Positions 1 to 12,300 of a stretch of 64,000 bases of DNA are shown piece by piece (the stretch's first letter is position 1; every line of letters begins with the position of its first letter). The DNA is from Alopecurus myosuroides (lineage: Eukaryota; Streptophyta; Magnoliopsida; Poales; Poaceae): positions 59,247,852 through 59,311,851 of the forward strand of contig CM054060.1 in NCBI GenBank assembly GCA_028641055.1, given 5' to 3'. Below the pieces are notes generated by a model, which was not told where the DNA came from, did not search any database, and saw only the letters and a list, made by a program, of their open reading frames with translations. Both the position numbers and the translations under genes were made by a program.

Positions 1-63
1 GTGGGAAACAATAAGAAAACAACATGGAATATCAGAAATTAAGGATACGTTTATGACGTATCA
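1..63 (-). repeat. Terminal fragment of a gypsy LTR
   Basis: These bases match the outer ends of the two LTRs at 5988-7399 and 16817-18229, including the shared end TTTATGACGTATCA. The element therefore extends off the left edge of the window. Read on the minus strand this is the LTR start (TGATACGTC...). The sequence after base 63 already reads as decayed copia pol, so the gypsy copy appears to have inserted into the copia element. The left target-site copy is outside the window, so ATTAC at 64-68 cannot be confirmed as the duplication. Confidence 0.8.
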
Positions 64-233
64 ATTACCCAACATTATATCAGAAAACGGATGGCAAATT
101 ATATTGTTAGTCAACGGATGAATTTAATTTCCTAATGCGGAATGACACGTGGTCGATCTTTAGTTGCTCGTCCTGTAGGTGTAAATGTGGAGACCGGGAA
201 GTGGATTTTTTTGACAAAAGTTTAACTCTGATG

Positions 234-279
<46 letters not shown>

Positions 280-1646
280 CCTCCCTCCCTCCATCCCTCT
301 CTCTCTCGCTCGCTACAAGGAGCGTTGGATGGTTCATGGATTTTCCCAACAACATGGTGTGGATTATGATGAGACTTTCAGTCCAGTGGTGAAACCAGCA
401 ACTATTCGTCTTGTGCTCAGTATTGCCACGACCAATTCATGGCCAATTCATCAAATGGGACGTAAAAAACGTCTTTTTTTCATGGTGGTCTTTAAGAAAC
501 TGTATATTTGAGCAACCCTCCATCTTTATTGACTCCTCTCGCCCCACACATGTGTGTCGATTGCACAAATAACTTTATGGCCTCAGGCAAGCACCCCGCA
601 CCTGGTTTCATGGCTTGACCACATCCATCATTTCCATTGGCTTTTCAGCCTCTAAAAGTGACTCTTCTTTATTCATCCTAAAAAATGGCTCCTCCCTTGC
701 ATATTTACTTCTCTATGTTGATGATATAATCCTCCCAGCCAACGCCACCTCACTTCTGAATTTAATCACCACCTCCTTAAAAAATAGAGTTTCCATGAGC
801 GATCTCGGTGATACCCATCACTTCCTTGGCATTAATGTGCAGCACACTCAAGCATGTCTTTTCCTTTCCCAACAACAATATTCCTTAGAAATTCTAGAGA
901 GATCTAACATTTTTTATTGCAACTCCATAACCACCCCCATAGATACTCGATCCAAACTTTCAGCTTATCAAGGGTCTCAGGAAACTGACCCGACCCTCTA
1001 CAGGAGTCTAGTCGGTGCTCTCCAATACCTTACACTTATGCGTCCGGATATTTCTTATGTTGTTCAGCAAATGTGTTTGCTTATGAATGATCCACGAGAT
1101 TTTCATTATCAGTTTCTCAAAACAATTTTACGGGTATATCAAGGGGACATCACATTATGGCTTGCAGCTTCACAAGTCCTCTCCACTCGATCTTATTGCC
1201 TATTTCGATGCTGATTGGACGGGGTGCCCTAATACTTGGAAATCCACATCAGGTTTTTGTATATCTTGTCAACAACTTTATATCATGGTCTTCGCGGCGG
1301 AAGCAAACTGTTTCACGGTCCAGTGCTGAAGCCAAATACATGGCAGTAGCAAATTGCATCGCTGAATCTTGTTGGTTGAGGCAACTTCTGCAGGAGCTTT
1401 ATCATCCACCGACATGAGCTACTGTGGTATGTTGTAATAATGTCAGCGCCATGTATATGTCCTCCAATCCGGTTCAACATCAACGGACCAAACATGTAGA
1501 GATCGACCTTCACTTTGTACGTGAGCGGGTTACTCTCGGTGAACCTCGTGTTCTCTATGTCCCGACAAGATCTCAGTTTGCTAATATTTTAACCAAAGGT
1601 CTGCCAACCAGACGTCGCCGCTAACGTCGTTCCGACTACGGGGGGC
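64..1646 (+). pseudogene. Ty1/copia pol remnant: reverse transcriptase and RNase H
   Basis: This is a decayed copia polyprotein that would have copied element RNA into DNA. Recognisable copia RT motifs run in order through several frames: NDTW (about 140), VETGKWIF (about 188), NSDGSLS (about 224), RYKERW then GVDYDETFSPVVKPATIRL (about 311-410), and YVDDIIL (714-734). These are followed by RPDIS (about 1100) and the RNase H motifs DADWTGC (about 1207) and SSAEAKYMAV (about 1318). The reading frame is broken by multiple frameshifts and stops, for example near 470-610 and around 1140-1210. A CT microsatellite has expanded inside the RT. Integrase, protease, gag and the 5' LTR are absent, so the element is truncated on the left by the LTR at 1-63. 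A short 3' LTR follows at once. Confidence 0.92.
236..313 (+). repeat. (CT)n/(CCCT)n microsatellite inside the copia RT
   Basis: About 20 CT units are followed by four CCCT-like units and a few more CT units. On one side the frame reads NSDGSLS and on the other RYKERW, adjacent segments in copia RT (consensus DGSL-x-RYKARW). The repeat therefore grew from the Ser-Leu codons TCTCTC of the gene. Confidence 0.95.
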
Positions 1647-1835
1647 TGTTGAACACACATAGTCTGTCGCATCCCTGTATCTGTTGTATATATATAATTG
1701 TAGCTCCTAATATAGCGATTGGATCCTTGTAGATTGGACCGCGTGCACATCGTGCTGCTCCCTGTAAATCATGTATATGTATTCTGTCCCGTGAATCAAT
1801 ACAATAAGTTGAGTCTCGTAATTCTGCTTCTAGCA
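1647..1835 (+). repeat. 3' LTR of the copia element (189 bp)
   Basis: The LTR starts TGTTGAAC directly after a purine run (ACGGGGGGC, 1638-1646) that fits a polypurine tract, just downstream of the RNase H end. The end at TTCTAGCA is inferred from the TG...CA rule and is less certain than the start. A 189-bp length is within the range of short copia LTRs. Confidence 0.65.
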
Positions 1836-2406
1836 GTAAAAATATACGAGTACTCAACTTTTAATATGTGGAACCTAATTATTTATACTATTTTTTTTTA
1901 TTTTTTATACATCCTATTCTTCCACTTAATGTATGTTATTATATTATACAAGTGGTACTTTGCATCATACCTAGTTGATAGAATGTCTGATCCGCCATGT
2001 TTAATGGGACGGGTATAGGGGTGGCAAACCCGTACCAGCATACCCGCAGACCCGCTCTAAGTCCTATTCGTATCCCTAATAATTATATACCTAACCACAC
2101 GTCCACGAGTTGGCATCTGGAGTCCCGGAGACAACACACGTACACACGTGTCTATTCCCACCAATCTCATCCTAATATTCCATTGTTTTATTCTCCACAT
2201 GTCTCGGTGTCGCTCTTTAAATGGGTATCCGTTGGGGCCCCGAACCCGGCCGGGTCGTGGGTCTGGTAAGAAATGAGACCCGACACGTTAAATGGGGTGG
2301 GTATGGGGGCGCCGACCCGGCCCCGGACTCGGTGGGTGCCATCCGGAGGCTGAATATTTATGTACTTTCCTTTTGACGAGAATATTCATGTATTTAGTTT
2401 TTCAGG
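1836..2406. other. Unassigned spacer with dispersed and GC-rich repeats
   Basis: I see no gene. 1861-1985 is similar to 19815-19975; both contain ATTCTTCCACTTAATG and end near TACCTAGTTGA. Two direct copies of a GC-rich motif built on TTAATGGG-CGGGTAT-GGGG lie at about 1999-2036 and 2287-2325 and flank a segment rich in CCCG/CGGG. This resembles the margins of an unclassified short DNA element, but I could not define its ends. Confidence 0.4.
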
Positions 2407-3084
2407 CACTACAGGAACGCAGCAAAACACCGACGGCCCTACTATCGTCGGGAAAGCATGATCCCGTCGGCGTATGCCCCGTCGAAGTTTTGCTCTGACG
2501 GCGTAAATTGGGCTACGTCGACGGTTTTAAAGCCGTCGGCGTATAGGCAGACAAACTTTTTCTAAATAAAAAAAAATTGAATTTTTTTTGAATTTTTTTA
2601 TTTCACTTGTTTAACTAGTTAATCACACTATTGTTATTTATCTTTATATATAACCATTTTTAATTTTAATCTGAATTACTCGCTTCTACTAACACTTTCC
2701 GATTGGTCATCCATCATGAGATTGTTCAAGCCCCAGCACGCTTAACTTCGTAGTTTCTTCCATGTGAGCTACCTAGAAACAACGGACGTGTTGGTGACAA
2801 TATTATCCAATTAATCATGTTAACCTTTAGACCATCATGTCACACTCTTTTATTTTATGAATTCAAACAATTATTTAAATAAACTTAATAACTAATAATA
2901 AACTTGAATTCAAATAATCTTGAATTTAAATAATAATTAACATTTTTTCTTTTTCTATTTAATATTGAATAATTCATATATATAAATTCGCAAATCGAAA
3001 TTTGACAAATAATATGTATTTATCGATTAGAAAAATGAGAGATATTCAAATATGACATCCATATAATATTTTCCATCATGTATA

Positions 3085-3444
3085 AGACTTTTTTTCCTTT
3101 TTATTGTAAAAAAATCTATTTTCCATTTTTCGAGTGAAAAAATGTTTTTTTTTGTGATGGACCAAACACAAATATGCTGAAAAACTTGAAAGCTACAATT
3201 TTTAAAAATACTAGACCAGGATATATGCACAAATAAACAATTTGTTTCCTATGAAAATGTTTCAATCCAACTCTTTTGAAAAACACAAGTTTGTGCCGAT
3301 TCAGCTAGAAACTGGTTAAATTGAACTACATGTACCTCATAGTTTACTCATAATTTTTGGAAAAAATTATTTTAGGTACACAACTACCTATTTCTTCATA
3401 GATACGCCAAGAGTTTCTCAATATTCAACCTCTAGCTACGAATG
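3085..3444 (+). repeat. Direct internal duplication in CACTA, copy 1
   Basis: This copy matches 3755-4120 at an offset of about 672 bp. Shared landmarks include a poly-T stretch before GTGATGGACC/GTGAAGGACC, then ATACTAGACCA, ATGCACAAATAAACAATTTG and a closing TTTCTCAATATTCA-CCTCTAGC. The copies differ at many positions, so the duplication is old. Confidence 0.85.
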
Positions 3445-3754
3445 GTCATGTCCGCCGTTTTGACTTTTTCCTCAAACCGGATTTAGAAAATTCTAAAAAA
3501 TTCAAAACAATTCAAAATGATGCAAGACCTTCGCGTGGTGTCATTATATATGTCCTAGTATAAACCAAAAATAATAAACTTGGAATACGGCTGTTGGATG
3601 GAAAATGTAGTCACAAAAATAAGCTATCTCCTCCGAACATTCCAGAATTTCGGGCCAAATGACGGGTGTTATGGTCAAATCCATGACATAGTTTGTTTAA
3701 ATGTGCTCATATTGCACACACATATGCATCTTGAAAGTACGGACAATGTTGACA

Positions 3755-4120
3755 GATGAAGTTTTCCTTTTCACTGAATAAAAAATAATTTTCTATTTTC
3801 CGAGTGTAAAAAATGGTTTTTTTTTTTGTGAAGGACCTACCACAAATATGTTGCAAAACTTGAGAGATACAATTTTTGAAAATACTAGACCATGTTATAT
3901 GCACAAATAAACAATTTGTTTCATATGAAAATGTTTCAATCCACCTCTTTTAAAAAACACAAGTTTCTGGCGAGTCATTTGGAAACTGGTCAAATTTGAA
4001 CTACACGTACCTCATAGTTTGCTCATGATTTTTGGTAAAAATCAATTTTAGGTACACAAATACCTATTTCATCATAGATACACCTATAGTTTCTCAATAT
4101 TCAGCCTCTAGCCCCGCTGG
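3755..4120 (+). repeat. Direct internal duplication in CACTA, copy 2
   Basis: This is the partner of 3085-3444. It lies between the unique centre and the right subterminal array. Confidence 0.85.
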
Positions 4121-4445
4121 AGAAAACCCCAGCTTATAGGTCTACACTGGGTAACCGTTAACCCTTTCTTGTTTGTTCCGTCCTTGATCATGATTTTTTT
4201 TAAATAATGTAGTTTGAATAATATGCATGATGATGTAGATATGTTTCTCTTTTTTGAAACGAGCTAAAGAACATCAAAATCCGAGTTCGAATGCAAAAGT
4301 TATGCTCAAAATGGTGAGTGAGTCAAAAAAAAACTAGGATACGCCGACGGTTGCCGTCGGCGTATTAAAAAACGTAGGCCGACTGGGTTGCCGTCGGCGT
4401 AGCGCAATTAATTTTTCCATTATGCGCTAGCATGCCGGGCCTACG

Positions 4446-5499
4446 CCGTAACATGTGCAGCATGTTATCGAAGAATATAATACAGAGTATATTGAAACTA
4501 TGATAATTCATTCCATACAAATATCTTTCAAAGGTAATTATTTTATAAGACTATTTAAGCTTATAAAATTTATTAAATAATAGTAAATATGTTGCCCACA
4601 CATCATCCATTTCACCCCGGTGAAGATGGCGCCCTTGTATTTGAGAGGGAAACATTGCTTGTTCACAAGCAAAATAAATAAAATACTTATCACTCTACTC
4701 ATCGTGTTTTCTTTTTTACGTAAAGTAATCGCCACTAATTTTACCACAAAACAAAAAAGAAGACTTGGTGCTATTTTCAGGCTCTTCAAACCACAATAGT
4801 AATTATCATACTCCATGCAACATGTTGCACGCGAGGGATGGGAAGGCATCAGATTAAGGCCATCTCTAGCCGGTACCTTATAATTTAGCCCCTCAAACGG
4901 CCCCTTATCTTTTAACTCGTTATATTTGGTCTGTTAAATAAAATTGGTTCCTAGGAGAACAATTGCTCCAGGCAAGTTTTGGTCCTCTAGGCTTCTTTCA
5001 GAAAGTTAGAAATTATGTGTGGGATTTTTTTGCGAATTTCCCTTTTGCCTTTTTTGTGATGCATAGACAATAAAATATGTAAACTGACATTTGACCAAGG
5101 GTTAATAAATTAGTCCATAAAAATGCTATAGAATAATATTGAGTGATAGTAGAAACATATACCATTGATATAAAAGTAGCAAGCAACAATAAAAAAATTA
5201 TAGACACATTAGGAACGTATCAGACACCAACCACTTTCACGGGCCCATTTCTTCTTTTATCTTTTATGTGTATTTGGTTATGTGCCCCTTAATATCCCAA
5301 CTCGTTTTTAATATTACATTGTTGCAGAAGCCAAATTTATATGGTATCTTCTTGATATTTATATATTATTTTTATAAAAAAACATGCACTTCTTGTTGCC
5401 TTCCAACCCAAAATTGGGCATGTCCTCCAAATCCCCTCACCATTAGTGACGACCTTGAATCATGTCCTTCCATTGCCAACGTTGACTCAATTTATCTTC

Positions 5500-5532
<33 letters not shown>

Positions 5533-5982
5533 GAGGCATCACAATCAACCACATACGCCAAAAAAAATTCCATTGTTCATGACATGGGCCCTAACTATAT
5601 AAAATTGAATCGGATATGTTCATGTCATCATGATATCATGAAATCATCACATTTTACCACTCCTTTTATCTTCACATTTTTTTTAAATTCGAAGTCAAAT
5701 TTTGGAAAATGATTGTGCGTTTCGACAACCTTGAGAAACTGAAATGAATAATGAACTTAAACCTCCATTTGGTAAATTTTATAAATATTTTTCTTTTAAT
5801 TTCTCATTTATAAGGTTGTGAGAATTGTGATTCTATCCTACGATTATGCGGCTATCCAAGCTGAGTGCACTGATGTTGCGACTCTACTATGTACACTATG
5901 ATTAAAATAGTCATGTGATTTTACGATTTGTGATCGTACGTACCATGCTCGTTCATATCCAATTAAAAATTAAATAACTATG
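4446..5982. other. Non-coding spacer, no recognised gene
   Basis: This is AT-rich DNA. The minus-strand frame at 4538-4849 contains a short run (LVNKQCFPLKYKGAIFTG, about 4620-4672) that looks protein-like, but I do not recognise it. An element-like start, GGCCATCTCTAGCCGG, lies at about 4859. It resembles terminal sequences of class II MITEs, but no partner terminus was found. Confidence 0.4.
5501..5530 (+). repeat. (ATT)10 microsatellite
   Basis: This is a perfect trinucleotide run, directly visible. Confidence 0.97.
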
Positions 5983-5987
5983 TTACG

Positions 5988-7399
5988 TGATGTCTACACA
6001 CGCTTCTATTCTTGTAGACAGTGTTGGGCCTCCAAGTGCAGAGCTTTGTAGAACATCAGCAAGTTTCCCTTAAGTAGATTACCCAAGGTTTATCGAACTC
6101 AGGGAGGTAGAGGTCAAAGATATCCCTCTCAAGCAACCGTGCAATAAAGATACAAGAAGTTTCTTGTGTCCCCGACACACCCAATATACTTGTCAGGTAT
6201 ATTGGTGCACTAGTTCGGTGAAGAGAGAGTAAAATGCAAGTAATATGGATGATAATAAGTGATAATAGCAATCTGAAATAAAAATGGCTGCAAGCAAACA
6301 TGTAGTAGACACGCGGAAAATGGTGTTTCAATTCTTGGAGAGAAGGCCTAGGGCTCCTACTTTCACTAGTGGACACCTCTCAACAATGAAAACATAATTG
6401 AATGCATAAATATCATTTCTTCACTATGCTACTCCGAACCACTCTCCGGTCGAATAACGAACACTAATCATTGCGCAGAGCTTTAACAGCACTCCTCAGA
6501 GTAAGAACTTTCCCAACCAAGTAACCCACATGCTATCACCATGGGACCCAGATGGTTCCACGCAAACACCACAATTCATAGGTTCATCTTCCAACACAGG
6601 ATATAAATATCATGCTAAACCACAATGTGCACGCACTATCACCATTACCCCGTGATCAAAGTGTTTACGGAGATAACAAAACCACTTGAGTAGCATAACA
6701 GATGAAGATCAATCTACATATTCAACTAGATTACAAAGCTCGTGATCACATAAAGATCACACCATGGAGAGAGAGATGAACCACATAGCTAACGGTAGAG
6801 CCCTTAGGCTCGGGGGGAGAACTATTCCCTCCTCGTCATAGGAGACAGCAACGGCGATGGAGATGGCGGTGGAGTCAAAGGCGATGGCTTCCGGGGGCAC
6901 TTCCCTGTCCCGGTAGGGTGCCAGAACATAGATCCGTCCCCCGAAACTTGTCGCTGGTGGCGGCGGAGCTACGAATGTATTTTGTGGAAAAGGTCGATTC
7001 CCATAGGGTTTATGCATCGGGGAGTATATACGGGCGAAAGGGCGATACCGGGGGGTGGCCAGGGGACCCACACGCCTAGGTGGCGCGGCTAGAGGGACAC
7101 GCGCCACCCCATGGTGTGGCTACCATGTGGCCCCCCTCCGTGGCTCTTCGGGACTTCTGGAAGTATCCGGGACTTCTCAGACTTCTGACTTTCGAATTTT
7201 GCAATTCCGAGAATATTTCCAGAACAACTTTTATGAAACTAAAAGCAGCAGAATAGAGGGAACTGGCTCTGTGGCATATTGTCAATAGGCTAGTCTGGAA
7301 AATCGATAAAAATGACATAAAGTGTAAGGAAAACATGTGGGAAACAACATGAAATCAACATGGAACATCAGAAATTAGTGATACGTTTATGACGTATCA
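5988..7399 (-). repeat. LTR of the Athila-like element (3' LTR in element orientation)
   Basis: The plus-strand ends are TGATGTCTACACACGC and TTTATGACGTATCA. It is 1412 bp and aligns throughout with 16817-18229. A GC-rich segment at 6800-7180 contains spurious open frames that are not genes. Confidence 0.95.
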
Positions 7400-7414
7400 A
7401 GCATCCCCAAGCTT
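7400..7414 (-). other. Polypurine tract of the Athila-like element
   Basis: On the minus strand AAGCTTGGGGATGCT directly abuts the LTR start TGATACG. This is the expected place for priming plus-strand DNA synthesis. Confidence 0.8.
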
Positions 7415-9327
7415 AGTTCCTACTCATCCTCGAGTAGGTAAACGATAAGACAAAATAATTTCTGAGGTGACATGCTACTATCATAAACTTGATCATTATA
7501 ATGTAAAAGCATATGTACGCTGAGATCATAAAACTTCAAACACAAACATGATAAATAGAACTTCAATAATAAAGCATAGCAATCACTTTGCATCATGAAG
7601 AGTATCTCTAATAAAAGATCATGAAATATAATGCAAAGAAACATAAACGTTTGTTTCAGGTACAGAGAAAGCATGGCAAAGTGGTATTTGGCTAGTCCTT
7701 AAGAGTGGGACAAAACATAAATGCCAGGACACTTTCAAAGTTCATGAGGAAGACTAGAACAAATAATTTAAGAACAAATAATATCAGATCATGAAGTAAT
7801 TATTGATGTTTATGGGACAAATGCACATAGAACACAGAATGGCAAAAATGCTCTCTCAACTGTGCATAAAGTTAGAAGATGGAGACTCAACATAAAAATA
7901 AAAGAAAGGCCCTCCGTAGAGGGAAGCAGGGATCACTCATGTTCTACAGATTTCTATTTTATTAAACAGAGGTAATAAAAGTTTGACACTCCTCCCATCC
8001 ATCTTTCACAAATCATGGCTAACCGAATCCTTGGGTGCCTGCCAACAATCACATACCGTGGAGGAGTGTCTATATTTTAGGAGAGGTGTATGTTAATGTC
8101 AAGGAATGGTAAACAGACAATACAGTACGTCACAAGCCAACTGGATTCACAAGAGAGGCTCCCATGGTGAAGGACGCAACTGGTGTAGAAGGCCATCCCT
8201 CTTTCTCTTTTGTTTACACAATTATGCTTTGACTGATAAATCAGGGGCAAAAAATAGTGAAGAGAATCTGTTTGTATTAATTTGGGGCTGGGCACCCCGC
8301 TGCCAGCTCTTCTATCATTTGGATAAGAGGATGAGTCCACTAGTCCAGGGTGTGAAATCCAATCAACAAGTGAGATAAAGATTCTCTATTGAAGTCCTCA
8401 TGAGCAAAAACAAGAACATAAAACAGGAGTAATTTTGAAAGTTTTAAAGGTAACACATGAGCAATTTACTTGGAGTGGCAGTGAAATACCACATGTAGGT
8501 AGGTATGGTGTACACAATGGGAAAACTTTGGTTTAAAGGAGTTTGGATGCACGAGTAGAATTCCATACTCAGTACAGGTGGAGGCTAGCAAAAGACTGGG
8601 AGCGACAAATCAAGAGAGCATAAGAGCCATAATCATGCACATCGACATAAGCATCATTAATTAAAGCATAAGCGATATAACAAGTTCAAAAACTAAGTGG
8701 TCATGGAGGATATTCGTGACTGGTTTGTAGTCATAAACAAGGTGTGAGCATGCACCAAGTCAACCAAATAAAACATTCCAAAGAGAATACCGTATGTTGA
8801 TGTTTTACTATGACAAGAACAACTCATGAACCTTTCAAGACATATTAAACGCTATCGGCTATTTAAGGCTATTCATGCTACTCAATAACCACAAGGCTTT
8901 AAAACTAAAATAACATTTAGCATGGCATGAAAAATTTCTAGCGAAAGTCTATACAAGCTTCTACTTGCACCGTTATAAATTCTACTTCAAGCAGCAGTTT
9001 CTTTTCCCAACAAGCACCGTACAAGATATGCTTTAACAAAAATTATCTACATGCTACAGCAAGCAAGCATGATAGTAATCATATAACGCTACTAAAACTA
9101 ACAGATCTGAATAAGAGATGCATGAAAACAAAGGCTAAATGCAGTACTAGCAAAAAGTGAACACTCACAGAACAATAAGAATGAAAATTAGAGTGTTCTA
9201 AGCAATGAAAACGGAGCATGTCTCTCTCCCACACAAGTATGATAAGATCCAACCATAAACTACAGCAAAGAAAAATAAACAAACTGAAAGCAAAAATAAC
9301 TGACGCTCCAAGTAAAGCACAAAAGAT
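7415..9327. other. Internal non-coding part of the Athila-like element
   Basis: No frame longer than about 100 residues is found and no pol motif is visible on either strand. It is adenine-rich on the plus strand. This is the region between ORF2 and the 3' LTR of the element. Confidence 0.75.
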
Positions 9328-12300
9328 CACTACTGCAGAATAGTCTACCAGTGACAGGTCCAAACGCCCCACTAGTGACGGGCAAAGTGCCTGTCACTAG
9401 TGACTAGTCACTGGTAATAGGTTACTAGTGACAGGCGAGTGTCTGTCACTAGTATTTGTCTACTAGCGACAATTATTTATTTGTGTCTGTCACTGGTAAG
9501 ATTTCACATGTAGTGATTTCACCTCATTAGCAGCGACGGGTCCTTTGCGAGTTTGGTAATTTGCCTGTCACTAGTACATATTTTCGAAATAAAAAAAAAT
9601 ACAAATAGAAAATATATAATGCATTTGCACATCGATTACACAATGTGATCATCACAAACACTCAAAGGTAAAAAAAAAAGATCATAAGTACTACAAATTG
9701 AATTAACATCGATAGCACAATATCCAGAACAATTCGCTATCATTTTGGAACAAACTCTCAAATATAACCTTCCAACTTGTGAAATATCAGCTGCCCCCGG
9801 ACACCAGATCAGTTCACATCAACTTGAGCTAGTAATCTGCATATCACATGACAATCAAACATTTACAATAGTTAGTTACATGTGAATATACATGAATTTG
9901 AAATATATGAATACATGAAAAAAAATATTAAAACATGCCATACTTTTAAATCGGCTACCCATAGATAAAGTTTATTCCTTCAATGTATTTCACATCTTAT
10001 ATTAAATTTGAAATTGACACCAACAAGAGCTGAAAGAAAATTGCCACATTTTTTTGTCAATCATAGCTGTATATGCATGGTTGATTCAGTCTTGAATCTT
10101 CAAAGACAAGTTTTGTAACCAAGGTTTCCACCACAATAATAGGATTGAATTAATAAATACCTCCTCTATATTTATCACGCCTCAGAAGTAAATGTCCACG
10201 CGAGTATCATGAAATGATTAGAAGTGTAATAGAATATAAGCAATGTCCACGCCTGTGTCAAGTATGACGGGTCAAATAGCTCACTCCAAGATTGTCTTGT
10301 CTGTTATAGTGGCTTAGGAGCTAGTTGTCACCCTGTATGGTTTCTACTTTCTAGTGTCAAGCTGAAATAATTCAAGCTGTGATATTCATGGACAATTTTG
10401 ACTTCTACATGATTAGTAGCCTATGTATGGTACACGTTTCCCTTGTATGTCAAATTTCTAATACTGACATTTGTTGAAGCTGGGTATATTGTACATACCA
10501 TGCAATTTTAGCTGGTTCGTGCTAATTACAATACAGATGATTTCTAGATGCTAGTAAATCTTCTACATCTCTCACATCGATCAAGTGATCTGCTCAGCTA
10601 TAGACTAACACCAAACAAGCTTCTTTTTCCCGATCATGTTTGAACAACTGAGTTTTTACCGATTGATAGCTTATTTCTTGTCATGAGATATAGTGTTATT
10701 CCTACGAATTACTAACTCAATGGATGCCTTTGCCTTTCTACATTTCATGTTTGCTTACTCCTAGAAAGTCGATGCAATGCCGACCACAGTTCTTATTTTT
10801 GCAAGCGAACCTAGGTGACCGTAGTACTTCCATTTATAGACATGAGAAACTGAGCAAAAGCTTTTAGAGCCTGCACATTATTGTACTCATGGGAAAATGT
10901 ATCAGCTCTAGGCCGTTTAACTTAGGAGTATCAATTGCAGGTGATTCAGTTGAATTGAAATAAGACAGCATGCACGTTGAAAAGATTTCCTTACTGCATA
11001 TATCAATATGATAAAGGAAAGACTTTGATGTTTCTAGATGAGAATGCATTCTAAGGTCTGAAGCTGATGCTAAAAAACGTTGAGATATAAATTTAAGAGC
11101 ATTTGTGCATGGAACGATACATTTGGCTTTGAAGTTTGTATGAACTATGTTGCAGTTAAGATTGGCCAGAACTTTGGGCACTGTTATTAGCTCTTAAAGT
11201 TTATATTGTGTGCAAAACAAGTACTGAAATGTGTACGTACTCTGTTCTAATGAAGTAGAAGATGGAAATGTAACTGCAGTGATGTGGCGGCAGCAGCGAC
11301 AACAGCTTGCATCCTATAAACGTCCCAACTCAAGAAACTGAAAAGACAAAGAGAGAGCACAAGATTTGAATTTACTCAGGTTGCCAAGAGTGATTGGTCC
11401 TTCTCCTCTACATATGACTTTCGATTTTAAGTAGTGCTTCTAGCAATTATCCATGGACCATGGAACACCGGTAGACTAAAGTACCAATATACATCCTTCA
11501 ACTATACTGAAATTTGTATTCACAAATCCAGGGATATGACATAACTTGTCCACCATGTCAATGTCATGTATCCTTTAAAAAAATTCTGGTGTCTTCTCTA
11601 CCTGCATGTACTAAGTAAAGTATGTTAGGTTGCACATGATGATGAGTAGCGGATGAACCAGAAAATGAATACGAACTAGTACCTTGTTGAAGACTTTCTT
11701 TAAATGAGCAATCAATGGTCAATAGTAGTGACCGATTTCACACAGATTTGTTCTGCTAATCTGTTGTTTCAGCAATACAATCACAGCTCTGTAGAACACC
11801 CCAGTTAGAGAGCTTAATGTGACCAAGTTGGTCACGATCAAAGCTCAAAAGAAAAAACAGCAGAGATTTAGCTATACTTGTACTTGAATTTCGAAACCAC
11901 CTTAATTTAGGTACAGAAAGGGAAGAGACCAAGTTTTAGCAGATTTAATTGGCGTATGATCAACCACAAGTCCTCACAGTGATCTGGTTTAAGAATACAT
12001 TTAGGCTTATATCAAGAACTGGAAACAGTAAGTAGTCTCTTGCCGTAACATTTGGTGAACTACAACGACGAAAATATTGTACCGAAAGACACATCAGGAT
12101 GTACATGGCCTGGAAGTATACAACTATGAGAGAACGTGTATACCAAATTTCAGGCGATCTCTTCTATTTAATGCTTTGCCTAGGCGTATCATCACGTCTC
12201 AGTGCCTGAATCGCAAGGCATAAAGCTACGGACATGGAAAAACATGCAAAACAGAGGAGTCTCTAAGATCCAAGAAGAGACTCAAATGAAAACGTGCTAT

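Larger units (their letters stand above)
2407..4445. mobile_element. CACTA transposon, 3' end truncated
   Basis: The left end begins CACTACAGGAACGC. It is followed by an array of subterminal motifs in both orientations built on GCCGTCGGCGTA (2430-2550), a typical CACTA arrangement. The matching right-hand array is at 4340-4400 and again about 4440 (TACGCCGACGGTTGCCGTCGG). The expected right terminus (TTCCTGTAGTG) is not found, so the right end is lost. No transposase reading frame is visible, so the element is non-autonomous. Its interior (2690-3070) is similar in inverted orientation to the CACTA-like element at 28150-29529. Confidence 0.75.

Noticed and set aside
135..392. Frames with long Ser-Leu or Arg-Glu runs
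   Set aside because: They are translations of the CT microsatellite, not proteins.
6757..7107. 116-residue minus frame, and a similar set at 17800-18182
   Set aside because: They lie in the GC-rich part of the gypsy LTRs. The frames differ between the two LTR copies.
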